Source: Whitmania pigra (taxonomy: Eukaryota; Annelida; Clitellata; Hirudinida; Haemopidae). Taken from it: a stretch of DNA of 64,000 nucleotides. A program made the position numbers and the translations under genes. Of the stretch, positions 40,059 to 58,860 are shown piece by piece. The stretch is taken from contig JAJTWR010000386.1 in assembly GCA_021613335.1 (NCBI GenBank), positions 1 through 64,000 of the forward strand. The letters are read 5' to 3'. The notes below the pieces were generated by a model. It saw nothing but the letters and a program-made list of their open reading frames with translations. It had not been told where the DNA came from and did no database searches. The number at the start of each line of letters is the position of its first letter. The first letter of the stretch is position 1.

Positions 40059-40672
40059 CTATAGATCCGAGTGCCTCCTCTGACGTTCCCCTTTATATCT
40101 GGCTCCAGCATCGATTTCTTGATCTTCGATGGCATCATCTTTGTAGCAATGCAGTAGCTGACTGAATTCTGATTCGAGACAAAGGGGTTCTGGATGATGA
40201 ATTAATTTGGGATGGGTCAGACAGAAACCGGACTGTCGTTCTTCGGCCGGGGAATTGCTTGAAAAATCCTCCTCGCAAACGTCTTCGTCGTCGTCCGAAA
40301 TGAGTTCAGAATCGTTGGGCTGGGCATTGTTCTCCTTGGTCAACATGATGAGCCTCATCTCCTGCAACTGCCTCATGCCCTTCTGAAAAACCTGGGGGTC
40401 AATAGGAGTCTTGTCCTTGCAGAGTTGCTGCTGTTGTTGTTCGAGGAATTGCTGGTAGAGTTCATCTTCCTGCTGTTTCTGAATCATTTCCAGCCTCCTC
40501 TGCTCGATCTCGTGCTGTTTCTGGCGCAGAAAGCGGTGCTGGCACATGAGCAGTTTGTCGTCATCCCAGTCCGGTGGATGGTGATGAGGAGGAGGAGGAG
40601 GTGGCGGGGGAGGAGAAAGGTGCCCAAATTTCTTGGGGCAGCCATCAAGTGCTGAGCACCTGTAGGAGACGG
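40059..40672 (-). CDS. Unassigned Gln/Glu-rich coding exon (3' end of a gene)
   Basis: An open frame of about 200 codons ends at a TAG. It contains CPKKFGHL, eight prolines and HHHPPDWDDDKLLMCQHRFL, then a helical Gln/Glu-rich coiled coil (LRQKQHEIEQRRLEMIQKQQ onwards). An acidic patch (ISDDDEDVCEEDFSS) and a basic end (RQRRHSDL) follow. Codon use and the amphipathic repeat suggest real coding sequence. It probably begins after an acceptor (ctacag) near 40666, but I could not find the upstream exon. It could be an alternative last exon of the SRPK transcript, which lies 400 bases upstream on the same strand, or a separate gene. I do not recognise the family. Confidence 0.5.
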
Positions 40673-40711
40673 GTGTCCTAAATTTAGAACAATGTCATCG
40701 AAATGCAACAT

Positions 40712-41096
40712 CTAATTCTTCAGCATCATAAACCCAAAACGTTTAAAAGACGTCAATAAATAAAATTTCCCCATTAACCAGCTGCACACTGTGACTTTTA
40801 GTGCGATTCAGTGTGCAACTGAATAATTATCTCAGTTCAAGTTTATTATTCAGAAAAAGAACTCTCCAATATAATATGGGATGTTACTAGCTTTATTAAA
40901 AATGACAAACCATTAAATGATGGCCGTTACAAAATATTTCATAATTGAACTCAATATGTTTTCAAAGGAAACATTAAAAAAAAGAAATAAGTTACTTTAC
41001 AAAAAATACAATAAATTATGAATATATTTAGGTGACTTAGTGAAAACACTTTCTAGAAAATACATCTCATAGCAGACAATAAACGATAAATGAGGA
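40712..41096. other. Non-coding gap below the SRPK stop
   Basis: AT-rich; it contains a possible hairpin around 40783-40818 (gctgcacactgtgac against cagtgtgcaactg). It is probably the SRPK 3' UTR or an intron. Confidence 0.4.
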
Positions 41097-45982
<4,886 letters not shown>

Positions 45983-46510
45983 TTTTACATTTATTATGGT
46001 ACTTGGCAATCTCCCTATTTATTGGTCAAGAATATCGTCATCGGTTACGCGCAGGCGTTTAATTATTTCCTTCTCTCTTTCTTAAAAGCAAATTCTAAAG
46101 ATCTTGAAAAAATAGTCATTTAAATTGAACATTTAAAAAAATTATCAAATCAATAATAATGCTGATAGATAAAAAGCTTTGTTCAATCCAGTATTATTTT
46201 GTTTTGCTTAGTTATTTAATTCATGTTCAAGCCATTCTTTATGTTAAATCTAGTATTTAAATAAAAAAAATAATGTTTGCAATAATGTAAAACTTTTTAA
46301 GAGAATTTTCTGGTTGGTTCCACAGCTTTGCTATAATAATAAAAAGGAGCAGGGTTGCCGTCAGCAGCTGATAGTGCGCTGAGTAAATATTTATTAACGC
46401 ATGTGCGGGATTTTGGAAACTAGCCTGGCGTGATTAGGATTCATGAAAATAATTATAAAGCACAGATTCCGTATTTATTAAAGTACAAATAACATAAGTT
46501 TGAGAACAGT
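45983..46510. promoter_or_regulatory. Bidirectional promoter region SRPK / EDRF1
   Basis: Only 528 bp separate the start codons of two genes transcribed away from each other. No TATA box is evident at a fixed place; part of the region is GC-richer (ggttacgcgcaggcg near 46043). Confidence 0.55.
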
Positions 46511-49500
46511 ATGAACTCGTTGAACATGAAACAAAGCGACGATGCGAATGACGAGCTTATAGCTAATGAAAAGGACGAAGTGGATGATAATAGTTATTCT
46601 AACTGTGAAGCCAAATCCGAGGCTTTAGAAGAAGGTTCATCTGCAAAGATTATAAACTCATTAAATGTATTCAATCCACCTGCACTGTTTAACATTTTGT
46701 TACAAAAACGCACAAATCTAAATGAACCACCATCCAACTGGTTGCATGGAAGTTCACGGTGGCAAAGAAATGTCAATCAAGGATCATTTCCTTTTGGAAA
46801 TTTTTTCTCAAGGTATGAAAATTTAGAAATTTATAGTTAAATATAGAGTGCTTTCTCTCATTCACTTTAGCTCACATTTTTAGCCTAAACATGGCAAATC
46901 AATTTCTTGATTTGACGGGAATTGTGGATGTCATATCTGATTCTAAGGTAAATACCTTAAGTTAACCTGCTAGCTATAATTTCAAAAGTGTAAATCTAAA
47001 AAATTCATATCCATTTTACAACTTCAGAACATTAAAAAGCTTCTAAAAATGACTCTGAGCAAAGCAAATGTTTCAATGATTGTGCACAGAGTCAACAACA
47101 CTCTGCTTTTGGACAATTTTGATATACATTCTTTGCTTAAAGAAAAAACTGGTCCTTGGGAATTATTCAGGAGGTTCTATTTTGAAAAAGTTGCAGAAGA
47201 TGTCAAGGTTTTAACATGATTTTGGATACAACTTTAATGAATTTAATTCACAAACATACAAAATTTGTATGACACAAGTTATTCTACATAGAACAAATTA
47301 TTTCTAAAATGTTTCTAAAACTATTTCTATTACTTAGCCCATTTAAATTTCAGCTCTCAGTTGTTGAAAGAAAGAACAAGAGCAGAGACCATTTACAGAG
47401 TCAAAATATGTTTTCTAAGCTGCTTTACTATTGGTGTGTATATTTGTAATTCTGGTTATTTATGAAATTCAATATGCATAATGTGAGAGGCATCTTTTTG
47501 TTAGCCTTTTGCACAGTGCTCTATATCCCAAGTGTACTTCTGGCACTGCCTGGCTGTTTTATGAATTTGACACAAAAATGCAACTATGTTTTGTCCAGGT
47601 ATTAACTTCAACAGAAATTTTTTTTTGTAAATACTTTAGTCTGGCAGACGGACAGTCTCCTGATAGTATTCCAGATGTTGATAGTCATGTAAGTATTTTT
47701 TTTTTAAGAATTAGAATGACATTTACATAAATCATTGCAATAAAATCTTCATTGAACAAGATCTTTGTAAGATTCATCTCATCAGCAGCATGAGCCAGAT
47801 TCAAATATTCTGAGCCAAAGAACAGTTGTATGGAACTTTGAGGACATCAGAATGCTAATAGGAACTGATCTACCCATTTTTGGTGGGGGAACCCACCCCT
47901 GCGTCTCCCTCAAGTTGAGGTTAGTCGTTCGATATCCCCAGTTGGATGTTCATTTCGCCAGTTCACTCAGGAGTTCAGTCATTGTCTTGAAAAGAATACT
48001 ATTGCAGTTTTTTTTATTATTGATTTTTACTGTTGAATAACGAATTACTTAAAATAAATGTTGAATTGTTAGAGACATGAGGAAACCAATTAGTGTGCTC
48101 ACAGGATTGGACAACTGGCTGGACAATCTCATGTGTAACGTTCCAGATCTTGCCATGTGCTACCATGACAATGGCATTGTGCAGGTTTATTGATTTCATC
48201 TGCTGTCTAAATCTAATTCTTGAGTTGAGTTGTCAAAATGTTTTGAAGTAAATTAATTAAGTAATACAGAAAATATGATAGACAGAATTAATAAATTTGG
48301 TTTTTGGGGAGATGTACTATTGAGCTATAATACCTCTTATATTATTATTGTTGCTGCTATTGTTGTATTATTAGCTAGTATGAGCATATCTTATTGGCAA
48401 ATTATTTTTATGTTTTTAGTCATATGAGGTTCTAAAGACAGAAGACATTCCCAATTGTCCTGACTGCAGGTTTTCCCCTAATGTTATTAAAGATATAGCT
48501 CAGAATATTCTCTCATTTCTAAAGAGCAATGCTACCAAAGAAGGACATACTTACTGGCTTTTCAAAGGCATGTCCTTCATTTTTTTATTTATTTAGGCAT
48601 TCTTATGCTCTTCTTTTAATCTCCATAATCTTTTTTGTAGCTCATGATGGTGACATCGTTAAGCTTTACGACCTCACCACTTTGTGCTGCAACGATGATG
48701 ATGACGACGCCAAGACGAGTGAGCCAGTGGAAAATCCATTTACCATACCAGTAGGGGTGCTCTTTTACAGACTGGCTAGAAATCTTAGGATTCGCCAAAA
48801 GTGTCCTTCAAGAGGGAAAAAGGCAATGGTTGTGAGACAGCTCCTTCAGAACTCGCTTCTCCTTCTCGAGCCGTGCAAGCATTACCAAGTATACTCCTTT
48901 AGACGAACTACTTAATAAGTATAAAAACTTCATGTCATATCTTGACTTAAAGGTAATAGCTTCCTGCCACTATTTTCTATCTGATTTGTTCGTCTGCGAC
49001 CATCTGGAAGAAGAACCGTCCGATTCCGAGAGCAGCGAATCTGATATCGATCTCTCGCCTCAAGCTGTGGGTGTTTTGTTTTGTAAAGAGGGCCTCATTC
49101 CATTATTGACATTTTAATTCACAAAGATCATATTTGCTTATATATAATAGGACTTATGCGATGAAAAGAAAGAAGCTAAAACATCAAAAAACAAAAAGGG
49201 ATTCCACAATTCCAGAAATGGTACGTCGTTTATCAGAGTCGAGGCACTGAGCAGGCACAGAAAGTCTAACAAGAAGCAGTCCCATTTGAACAAAAAGAAG
49301 GACACCCTGCCAAAAGATGATAAAGTTTCAGCTGACGATGGAATAGAAGACCCATTCAAAAACTTCTTGGATTCTCTTGACCATATTTCACAGGTAAAAA
49401 TAATTTTCTGTCATCACTAAGTCTGCTGTGGATCTTACATTATGATTTGTTTTGGCAGACTTTCAAGAATGTGGACAGGTTTCATTCATTCATGTCTAAT

Positions 49501-52500
49501 GATTCATCAGGTTTTTACAAAAAAACCGATGGTCCAAAATCGAAGACTCCTCAACCATTTGAGGAGCTTGCTCAGTGCAATCCGAACGAAGCGATACCAT
49601 TGCATTACTCTCCACTCAAACCAACATCTCTTCTGAAAAGCAGCCAAGTTGATGTTTCATCTGACGAAGGAGCGTTGAAATCTTGCGGGGAAGTTTGTGA
49701 AAAAAAACAATCTCTGGCAAAAAGCTTAAAAGACATAGAGTCCCCTTTTAGTAATACCTCCATAGATGCCAGCCATTGGCTTGAGTTCTCAAAGATATTT
49801 CTCTTAAGAAAAGCAGCTGTTGTTTTTATTAAAAGAGCAAAACTGAAGTTTGAAATATCTAAAAATGTTGATGCATCTCTCCTTCAGGATGGATTTAATG
49901 CAGTGAGATGTTATTGTGAGTATTCTCAATCCTAATGATTATGTTGTCGATGACAATAGTAATAATAACCATCATCGTCATTCTTAGTTTGCTTATGAAA
50001 ATGCAAACTTATTTCATTCCATTTTTTAACCTGGAATCAATTTATTGTACTATTTCAACATAGATTGTTAGTAAAGTTGGTCATTTTGCAGGTGCTTTTA
50101 GCAAAAAGATCAGCAGCACATTTCCCACGTTTGGTTCCTCCAAGCAAAGAAAAAGCCTTTCAGAGGAAGTTCATAGAAAGTGTTGCCATGATCCGTTCTT
50201 GTTTTCTTGCATCTCGAAGGTTTTAGGAGATGCTTATTTGAAACTCGCAACATGTGATTTCCACTCAGGGGAGGAGATGATTCCAAGTGATGAGGAACAA
50301 AATGTATTAGATCTCGTCGAAAGTTACATCACGCCCAAAGGTGACGAGAACTTATTTGTTCTTGCTTAATTTGTCTGAATATTTTTTCTTAACCGAGTTA
50401 TTTAAAATTGCACCTTGGCAGATGTTCCGGTCAGCTTGCAAGTTTCTGATAATCAAAGAGAAAGCTTTGCTCAATGTCTAGTCTATTACGGACTTGCTCA
50501 AAGCATAGCCGAAGATTTTGATTTGTTCTCTTTCAGTTCAGCCAAACGAAACCTTGATGGCAATGTACCTAAATTTGTGACTGACTTGCTGAAGAGAAAA
50601 GCCAATGTTTGTAATGAATATGGAAAGTTCCTTGTCCGTGAAGTGTTCTTAGCTGGTGGTGAGATATGAATATCATCGTAGCTTAAGATTTTTTACCATT
50701 GCTTAACAGTAATAGTCTTTCAGTAAAGGATATAATTATCATTAGTGATTCATATTTACATACAGGATCTCTAAAAGATGATTGGTTTAAAGAATTGGAT
50801 AGGGCTCAGGAAAACTATAGAGAAAGTTACAATATATTCAAGCAGCTTAATGACAAGACCAATGCTGCTCTGGTACTCCTTAATGAGACGAATTCTTTCG
50901 AAGTCAAAGCAAAGATAATCAGGTCAGTGGGGAAATATCTGTGGAACACAAACATTCTTTATATTGTCAGATATTGAAACATGAGCTTTTGAAATCATAA
51001 TGCAGAAAAACTTTGATACCTGATGAGCAAACACAATTTAGTGAAAAAGAAAGGACTGCTTACCAACAAGTTTGACTTATTAATATTCACTTTTCTTTTA
51101 ATTAAAAAATATGTGAAATTAATTTAGTTCTTTGTCTAATGGAATCACATTTATATCAAAGTTGTGTCTGATAATTCAAATGACCTCATCCAATCACACA
51201 TTTTTCTCTGAATCAATTTTTTACTTGTAGCCATGTATCCTATCTCTATGAGCATTATTTATTTAAGTAACTGATGAATTACATCCCAGGCTGAAGCCTG
51301 CCTCATGGAGGGTCTTTCATTGCTGGAAAACCGTAAAAAAGACAAAGATTTGTATGACGCATTTATGTGGGAGTTAGCTTCAATCAATGTTGAAGCTGGC
51401 TGCTTGCTCCAGGATTGTCTCTCTGTTGGTTCTTATTCTGAGGAATCTGTGAGTAAATAGTAGTATATTATGTTTGAAAAATGTTTTCTTTTTTAAAGGG
51501 AATAAATTACTTTGTGCATTATGTCTCCAGAACTAATAAATGCTATTAATTTCATGTTAATTCATTAAAGGTGAAAAATATGATGGACTACTTTAACAAA
51601 GCCTTGAAATTCAGCACCTTTGAAAAGAATTCTAATAAGCATGAACTATCTCTGTATAGAAAAGGACACATTCATCATAGACTAGGCGCTTTCTACCTCA
51701 GACATACAACTAATGAAGTAATTTTTTCATAGTTTGTCAACATCTTTTAAATATAATATTTTGGACGTATGAAAATTTTTCTGTTTATTTTTAGAAACAG
51801 CATCCCAGCATCGAAGATCTGGTCGATGCCTACAAACACTATGAAATTTCAATAAACTTATTTGTCTCAGTCAAAGCCGACGTAGAGCTACTGAAAGTAT
51901 TGTTGGAAAAGATTGTCCTTTTGGAAATGACTACTGGTGGTTAGTTGAGAGATTCGTATTTATAGATGCAGTTATTATTAGTCATTACACCACTTCATTG
52001 TCCTTCTATTTCTTATACCTTTTCAAAAATCATTATTGTGAAAATCCATTGTGATTTTTCAGGTGAAATGCAGCTGGCTTCTAGGTTGGAGTCAGCATTT
52101 GATGTTCTGGAAACATTACTAAAGAGCTCAGGGCCTATGAATGATATAGTCAACATACTCCAAGAAACCTCTTCCAAGCTATCAAAGCCTTCGGGCAGCC
52201 CAATTGATACAGATGATCTCATCTGCGATCTAAGAAACATTTCAGAACTTGTAAAGTTGTGTGATTGCATCAGGAACAAATTGTCATCAGTTCTGCTTTG
52301 TCTTGTAAAATTGTGTCGTATGAGGTGAGGTATAATTGTAATTGTAAATTCATTTATATAGCGCTCCTTCCCAAGGGCACTGGCGGCAGTGCAGGCTGGG
52401 TTTCAAACACAAATGTATACATCTATAACATTAAATCATTATTTTATTTTTATTTATTTATTTTACTTTTATATTTATATTTGCAATTAATAAATATTTA

Positions 52501-52914
52501 TATTTAATCTTATCCTTAAACAGGTCGGGTGAATGCAAGCAGTTTGCACATATGAAGACAATGTACAATAAGTGCCTCCTTTCTAAGGCCATCTCTTTTC
52601 CATGGAACATCGAGATGCAAAATTGGACAGAATTGGCAACTAAAGTCAAATCCATTCAAAAATGTGTCATTTATCACAACTCAGAAAGCAACAGTATGAA
52701 TGTATACACTGTTGAGGACAATTCAAAGTTAGAGGATCTTTCAAAGATGGAAACTGGTTTGAAATCCGAAGATTCTAAGAGCATTATTATGCCTGATCCA
52801 TTGGTTGTCATTCCATTTTCCAAGGTTCAAGAATTGTTATCAGCATGTAGGTCACTTGCTGTACTTTTGAGTGATTTTCAAGCAGAGCTTCCTCTGGCAA
52901 AATTCAAGAAGTAA
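46511..52914 (+). CDS. EDRF1: Erythroid differentiation-related factor 1 homologue
   Basis: A gene of about 20 exons from ATG at 46511 (MNSLNMKQSDDANDELIANE) to TAA at 52914 (ELPLAKFKK). Diagnostic segments: PPSNWLHGSSRW; NMANQFLDLTGIVDVISDSK; NIKKLLKMTLSKANVSMIVH; TLLLDNFDIHSLL; WNFEDIRMLIGTDLPIFGGG; SVLTGLDNWLDNLMCNVPD; PNVIKDIAQNILSFLKSN; and NPFTIPVGVLFYRLARNL. The N-terminal half is the conserved EDRF1 core. The C-terminal half (50.1-52.9 kb) is helical with repeats of TPR type. Human EDRF1 is linked to globin gene regulation, but the gene is found across animals and its general role is unclear. It is transcribed in tandem with eIF3a. Confidence 0.92.
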
Positions 52915-53948
52915 TCTCACGTAGAACAACTCTCAAATTTGTTTAGAGGAATTGACAATCCAATCATCAAATAATTCAATGTTGAGGCCAACTTTTTATC
53001 TTGGTTTCTCTGTACCACTATTTTTATTTAGAATATCTGTGGATGTTCTGATCCAGACTGATTGTAATTTTTTTATTGATTATTTTAATTATAATAAGAC
53101 CATAATATAGGTGCTTTACTTCTTACAGTATCATAACATTCATTTTGTCATGCTAGTATTTATTGGATTTGTGTTTAGTATTTTGTTGCCTCTGAGTTCG
53201 TTTTTTAGTGTGTAATTTGCGTAGTGAGTGTTTGAAGGTGTAATATCTCAAAACTTCAATTATTGTGATTATATGTAACGCTATTAGCTCTGAAATATGC
53301 CTAAAATTTTGTATAATGTTGTAAATCATTCGGCGAAGCCATGAAATATAGCGACACGGGAGTTTTAAGGAATATGTGCAGTGTGGTCGTTGCCATGTCA
53401 GACGTTGACATCCAATGATGTGTTCTTAATGGGAAAAAAGGACAGATTCATTTTGAATGGTGAATGGCAAGTCGCCGACTAGAGTACGTGAGAAAATATC
53501 ATGATGGATGGCCAGACACAAATTAAGTAGGTGGGTCTACACCCACAGAGTGGTACGCCATCCAAAAGCCCTCTTTTGCCCTACATTTGACCTGCTGTCC
53601 CGGGTTCCCTCTGTAGGAAAAAAATGGTGACGTAATTCATGGGCTAATCAAAATATTTTAAATACTTTCAACGAATGTAGTGAGCATCTTCTATTACCTG
53701 TTACCATACTTTTCGTTGACTTCCTCTAAATTATGGTTTCTACATAAACAGTGTAATTTTATTCCACATGATTTGATGAATAAACATAATTTTAATATAA
53801 TTATTTAAATTTTTAATATTTAATTTATAAAAACTACGCGAAATACAAAATTTCTTAAAGATAACCATAGATCGAATAGACACTTATCATCTTTTGTGTA
53901 TGTTCGTCGTAGCATTTTTCCTGTGCGATCTAAATCAGGGTAGAAAAC
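52915..53948. other. Intergenic region EDRF1 - eIF3a
   Basis: It holds the EDRF1 3' UTR and the eIF3a promoter. A GC-richer block at about 53330-53630 differs from the AT-rich flanks and contains a small inverted repeat (gtgggtctacacccac, 53531-53546). There are no coding frames of note. Confidence 0.45.
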
Positions 53949-56900
53949 ATGCCTACTTATTTTCAAAGGCCAGAAAACGCTTTAAAGCGTGCGAATGGTA
54001 ATCTTTAATTTTTTTATTTCGCATTGTTTTAGTGAAAAATTCGTAATTGCTCGCTCATCGGTCGCATGTTCCTTATGGCGACATGGTCTTGAGCTCAGTC
54101 GCTAAAATGGAATGCACAATATTGTAAATACACAATAAAGTTTTAAAATGTTGAGCGTTTTTTGGAGCTTTTGAAAATTTGTAGAAGCTTAATTCCTGAT
54201 TACATGGTAAAATATGGCAAAAGCCGCTCGTGGCTCTAATATAGTCGTTAATTACAGTGGATAATTTAGGTTATAACTATTAATAATAATAATTTTAGTT
54301 ATATTTTAAAGTTCGTAAAACTGATCTCTGCTTGAATAAAACTTTACAGAATTCGATAGTGTTGGTAAAAAAGAAAGGGCCCTTGATGTCCTTAGTGATG
54401 TCATCAAGAGCAAAAAGCACAGGACATGGCACAAGATTCATGAGCCTATTATGGAGAAATTTGTCACGCTGTGTGTCGAATTAAAAAAAAGTCATGCTGC
54501 GAAGGAGGGTCTGTACCAATACAAGAACATTTGCCAGCAGGTGAACATCAAGTCTTTGGACCATGTGATGAACTTGTACCTTCAATTGGCTGAGGAGAGG
54601 ACTGAAAATGCCAGGAAGGAGAGTCACCAGCAAGTTGTGGACTCAGATGATTTGGATGACATTCAGACCCCCGAAAAGTAATTTGGATATTTGTAACGTT
54701 TTCGTATTAAACTTTTATGAAAATTTTGTCATTTAACCTGGCTTTAGGTTGCTGTTGAGTGCTGTTAGTGGCGAAGATTCACAGGACCGTAATGATAGAG
54801 CAATTCTAACTCCATGGCTTAAATTTATGTGGGAGTCGTTCAGGCAATGCCTAGATTTGCTTAGGAACAATCCTTACTTGGAAAGGCTGTATCAAGATGT
54901 AGCACAGAAAGGTTCGTAACAGTTTCTCTCTCTAATATTCTCTTTAATGTTATCTTAGTTCTTATTTATTTAAAATTTCATGTTTTATTCCATACTTTCA
55001 GCTCTGAAGTTCTGCTTGAAGTACAGCAGGAAAACAGAATTCAGAAAGCTTTGTGAGAATGTGAGCATTTACATTTTTATTTGCTGCATCTTGGTCTTTT
55101 ATTAATTTGAAGAAAAACGGTTTGGTTTGTGAGTATTTATTTGGCATTTTACTTTCGTTTCAGTTGCGCACTCACTTGGGTCACATCCACAAAAATCAAA
55201 ACACACAGAGATCTATCAATCTCAGCAGTCCTGAGAGTCAGTCTCTGCACTTGGAAACTCGCCTTTCACAACTTGAGTGTGCCATCCAAATGGAGCTCTG
55301 GCAGGTTTGTTGACTTTTGATCACTAATCGGCAAGGCAGAATCTTCTCATCGTTACTAAAAGATGTTTTAAATTGAATCTTTATAGGAAGCCTTTAAAGC
55401 TGTTGAAGACATCCATAGTCTCATTGTTCTTCCAAAGAAGCAGCCAAAGCCAGCTCTTATGGCTACATACTATCAGAAGCTGGCACTTGTTCTCCAAAAG
55501 TCGGGAAATGGCTTGTTTCATGCATGTGCCCTGCATAGACTGTATCATCTCTGCAGAGATCAGAAAAAGAATATCACCGAAAGCGAAGTCCAAACGTCAG
55601 TATTATGGCAAAGAGGAAGAGTGCTTAAATGTTTTTGAGTTTTGTATTTACAATTTTATTGCATTTTAGACTGGCATCAAAGGTTCTCTGTGCAACCCTT
55701 GCAATCCCATTGTCTTCTGGAAGGTATCAGAATGATCACATCATTGATGTTGATGACAGTGGTCTAGAAAAACAAAAGAAGCTTGCAACTCTCCTCTCTT
55801 ATAATACCCTTCCTTCAAGGAGCTCCCTCATTAGAGATGTGGTAATTAAATTGACATCCCTTTATTGACATGGACTCAGTGTATATTACAGTATATATTA
55901 GTGACATTACTTGATCTATTTCAAAATTTTGCCAACAGCTGAAACACAACATACTCCAGTATGTCTACCCTGAGTTGGTTGACCTGTACAATCTCTTGGA
56001 GGTTGAGTTCCACCCTACAGAGCTTGCAAACAAGGTCGAGGCTTGTCTAAAATTTCTTTCGACGAAGGAAGAATTTGCACAATATGTGTCAGTGCTTCAG
56101 GATGTCACCATTGTCAGATTCCTGAAGCAGGTAAGCCAAGTTTTGTTGCATGCTTTTGATGGGGAGCTTGTTTGGAACATTTTTTTTTATTTTTAGATCT
56201 CTCAAGTTTACCAAACGATTTCTCTGCCATACCTGCACAGCATGGTGCCATTTGCTGATAGTTTCCACATTGAAAGACTCATTGTTGATGCTGTAAAGAA
56301 CTATGGTCTCAAGGTGAGATTTATCTTAAGATTTACATTCCATTCTATGCTTTACTGATCTGTTTCAAGAGGCCAAAAACAAATTAATAACTGTGTATTA
56401 CTTGTAGTTGTGTAATAATAATTGCAGTAAATGAGTAACTCAACATATGTGTTAACTCAACAGGCTAAGATTAACCATCAACACAATCAACTGAGCTTTG
56501 ATACGCACATCGACTTATCTCACGAGGATCCTGATTACGGAACACAGATTCAGTGCATGGTCAGCACACGACTCAGGAATCAGATTATTAATATGTCCAG
56601 TGCTCTCCAAAAGATTGTGGCCATCACCTCTGCTGACAAAATCAAGGTATTTGTTGTTCACACATTGTTACACATTTCTGTTATTGTGCTAGCTAATTGC
56701 TGTTATCAAACCTATAGGAAGAGAGGGAAGCCACTAGAAGTCAAATCCTGCAGCACCATAAGCAAATGTTTAAAAAGGAACATCAGCACATGCTTCTTAG
56801 GAGGCAGATCATTGAAGAGAGGAAGGAAGAACTTGAAAATCTTACTGTTCAGAGAGTAAGTTTTTGATGTAAAATATAGTTTATGTAAGTTTATCATATA

Positions 56901-58860
56901 ATGTATATATTTTGATGTATCTTGATCTATAAATTCCTTATTTTCATAATTTTTAAGGTTTCACTACTTAATGATTCATTAAACGTGTAGGAAAGAGAAG
57001 AACAGGAGCAGTTGGAGGAACAGAAGAGAAGGCACCACGAAGCAGAGATGGCTCGCCTCAGCAGGGAAGCAGAGGAAAGAGAAAAACAAAGGAAGATTGA
57101 TGAGCATCATGACATCCAGAAAAAAGTTGCCAGAGAAAGAATTGAGCAACTTAAGACCACCTCCGTGGGTTTCAAGGCTTTTGCTGATTTGAGCGAGGAG
57201 GTTTGTCATTTTTGATGCAGTGTTTTATTTGTAATTTTGATCACTTTTTTGTGTTATGGTTTTTTTTTAATGTTAAATTATTCAACCAGCAAATGGCCAG
57301 TATGGATTTGGATGACATTCTGGCAAAACAAGTGGAGCATCTTGAGAAAGAAAAGAAAGAGAAGGAAGAAAAGCTGAAGGCTCAAGAAAAGAAAGTTGAC
57401 TACTTTGAAAGAGCAAAGTGTCTGGAGGAAATTCCACTCCTCATGAAGAAGTACGAGGAAGATAAAGTTGCCAACAGGATTTTCTGGGAAGAAACTGAGA
57501 AGGAGAGGGTGGGTCGCACGAGCACTCGCCTAATTTATTGCAACTTTTATGACTTGTAAATTTTATCAATCTTGTAGATTCAAGAGCTAATCAGTGAGAG
57601 AAAATTGGCCACTGCACAGAAGGAGAGACTGATACGCATGAAGGAAGATCAAGAAGAATTCCTGGAAAAAATTAAGGCAGAGAGGATGAGCCTCTACAAG
57701 GAGAAACTCAATGAATTTGAGAAGGTTCTCAATGAGGAAAGGCAGAAGTTGCTCCTGGAAAGAAAGGAAAAGAGGAAAGAGGAGAGAAAGATTGCTTACT
57801 ACAAGGAGCGAGAGGAGAGGATTCAAAGGAAAAAGGATGAGGAGCTCAGGAAGCGTAAGAATTTCTTTGGCTTTCAATACTTGTCCAGATAATTTGCATT
57901 TTTTAAATAATATGCTCCAGAAAAAGATGAACAGGAGAGAGAAGCCCAAGTCAAGAAAGAGCAAGAGGAGAAAGAATACAAGGAAAAGTTGCGGAAGCTG
58001 GAGGAGATTGAGGAGAAAAAAAGACTGAGAGAACTGGAGATTGAGGAACGTGAAAAGAAGAGGAGAGAAGAGCTGGCCAAACCAAAAGACAAGCCAGCGT
58101 ATGTGACTCAAACTTCTTGGTCCTTAAATATGGTTTGGCAAGAAACATCTGTACATCATCATTTTATGTCTTACAGTACGACTTGGAAGGAAGAACCACC
58201 CAAGATGGATAGATGGAGAAACGATAAAGACATTAGAGGTCCCAGGGATGACAGAGATGGAGACAGATTCAGAAGTGATAGGGATACTGATAGATTCAGA
58301 GGCGATAGAGATGGCAGGGGTTTCAGAGAAGAAAAGACTCGTGATGACAGAGATTGGCGCACTCCAAGGTCAGTAAAAATTTGCATTTGATGTAGTGTTG
58401 AAAAACAGTAACATCTTAGTTCTTATTTGGTAGAAATGATGAATCATCAAGGAAAGATGACAATTGGAGGAGAGATGATGCACCTAAGAGGACAGATGCT
58501 TGGAGAAGCCAAAGGTTTGTGATCTGATGATGTTTCATTTCCATGAATTACATTTTACGAGTGGCTTGGGAGTGCTTCTTAAAATGCGCATTTGTTGGAA
58601 AAATGATCTAAACTTGTGATAATTTAAGCATTAAGTCATTTCATTTTGTCTTTCAGGAGAGAAGAACCTGCAAAGAAAGAGGACAGCTGGAGGGCCCCAA
58701 GGTCAGCTTGCAAGAAAGATAAAATTTTGAATTTTTCAATGACAACTAACTTACCAACCCTCCTGTTAATAATAGAATTTCAGAGAAGAAAGAAGAGCCA
58801 AGGCCAAAAGCAGCTAGAAAGCCAGAAGAGGATGATGGTTGGCAGACAGTTAGGCATTAG
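53949..58860 (+). CDS. EIF3A: Translation initiation factor 3 subunit A (eIF3a)
   Basis: eIF3a is the scaffold of the eIF3 complex on the 40S ribosome. Start: [17 protein letters not shown], exact family form, ATG at 53949. The exons continue through [40 protein letters not shown] and [20 protein letters not shown]. The PCI region spans about 55.2-56.5 kb, with [20 protein letters not shown] and [21 protein letters not shown] very long charged helix follows (56.7-58.1 kb, [20 protein letters not shown] onwards), the spectrin-like part. The end is a run of Asp-Arg-rich units ([20 protein letters not shown]) and DDGWQTVRH before TAG at 58860. The DR-rich tail is shorter than in vertebrates. All exon joins I checked keep frame. 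Confidence 0.96.

Noticed and set aside
57587..58111. 174-codon minus-strand Leu/Phe-rich frame
   Set aside because: It is the complement of the Lys/Glu-rich helix of eIF3a.
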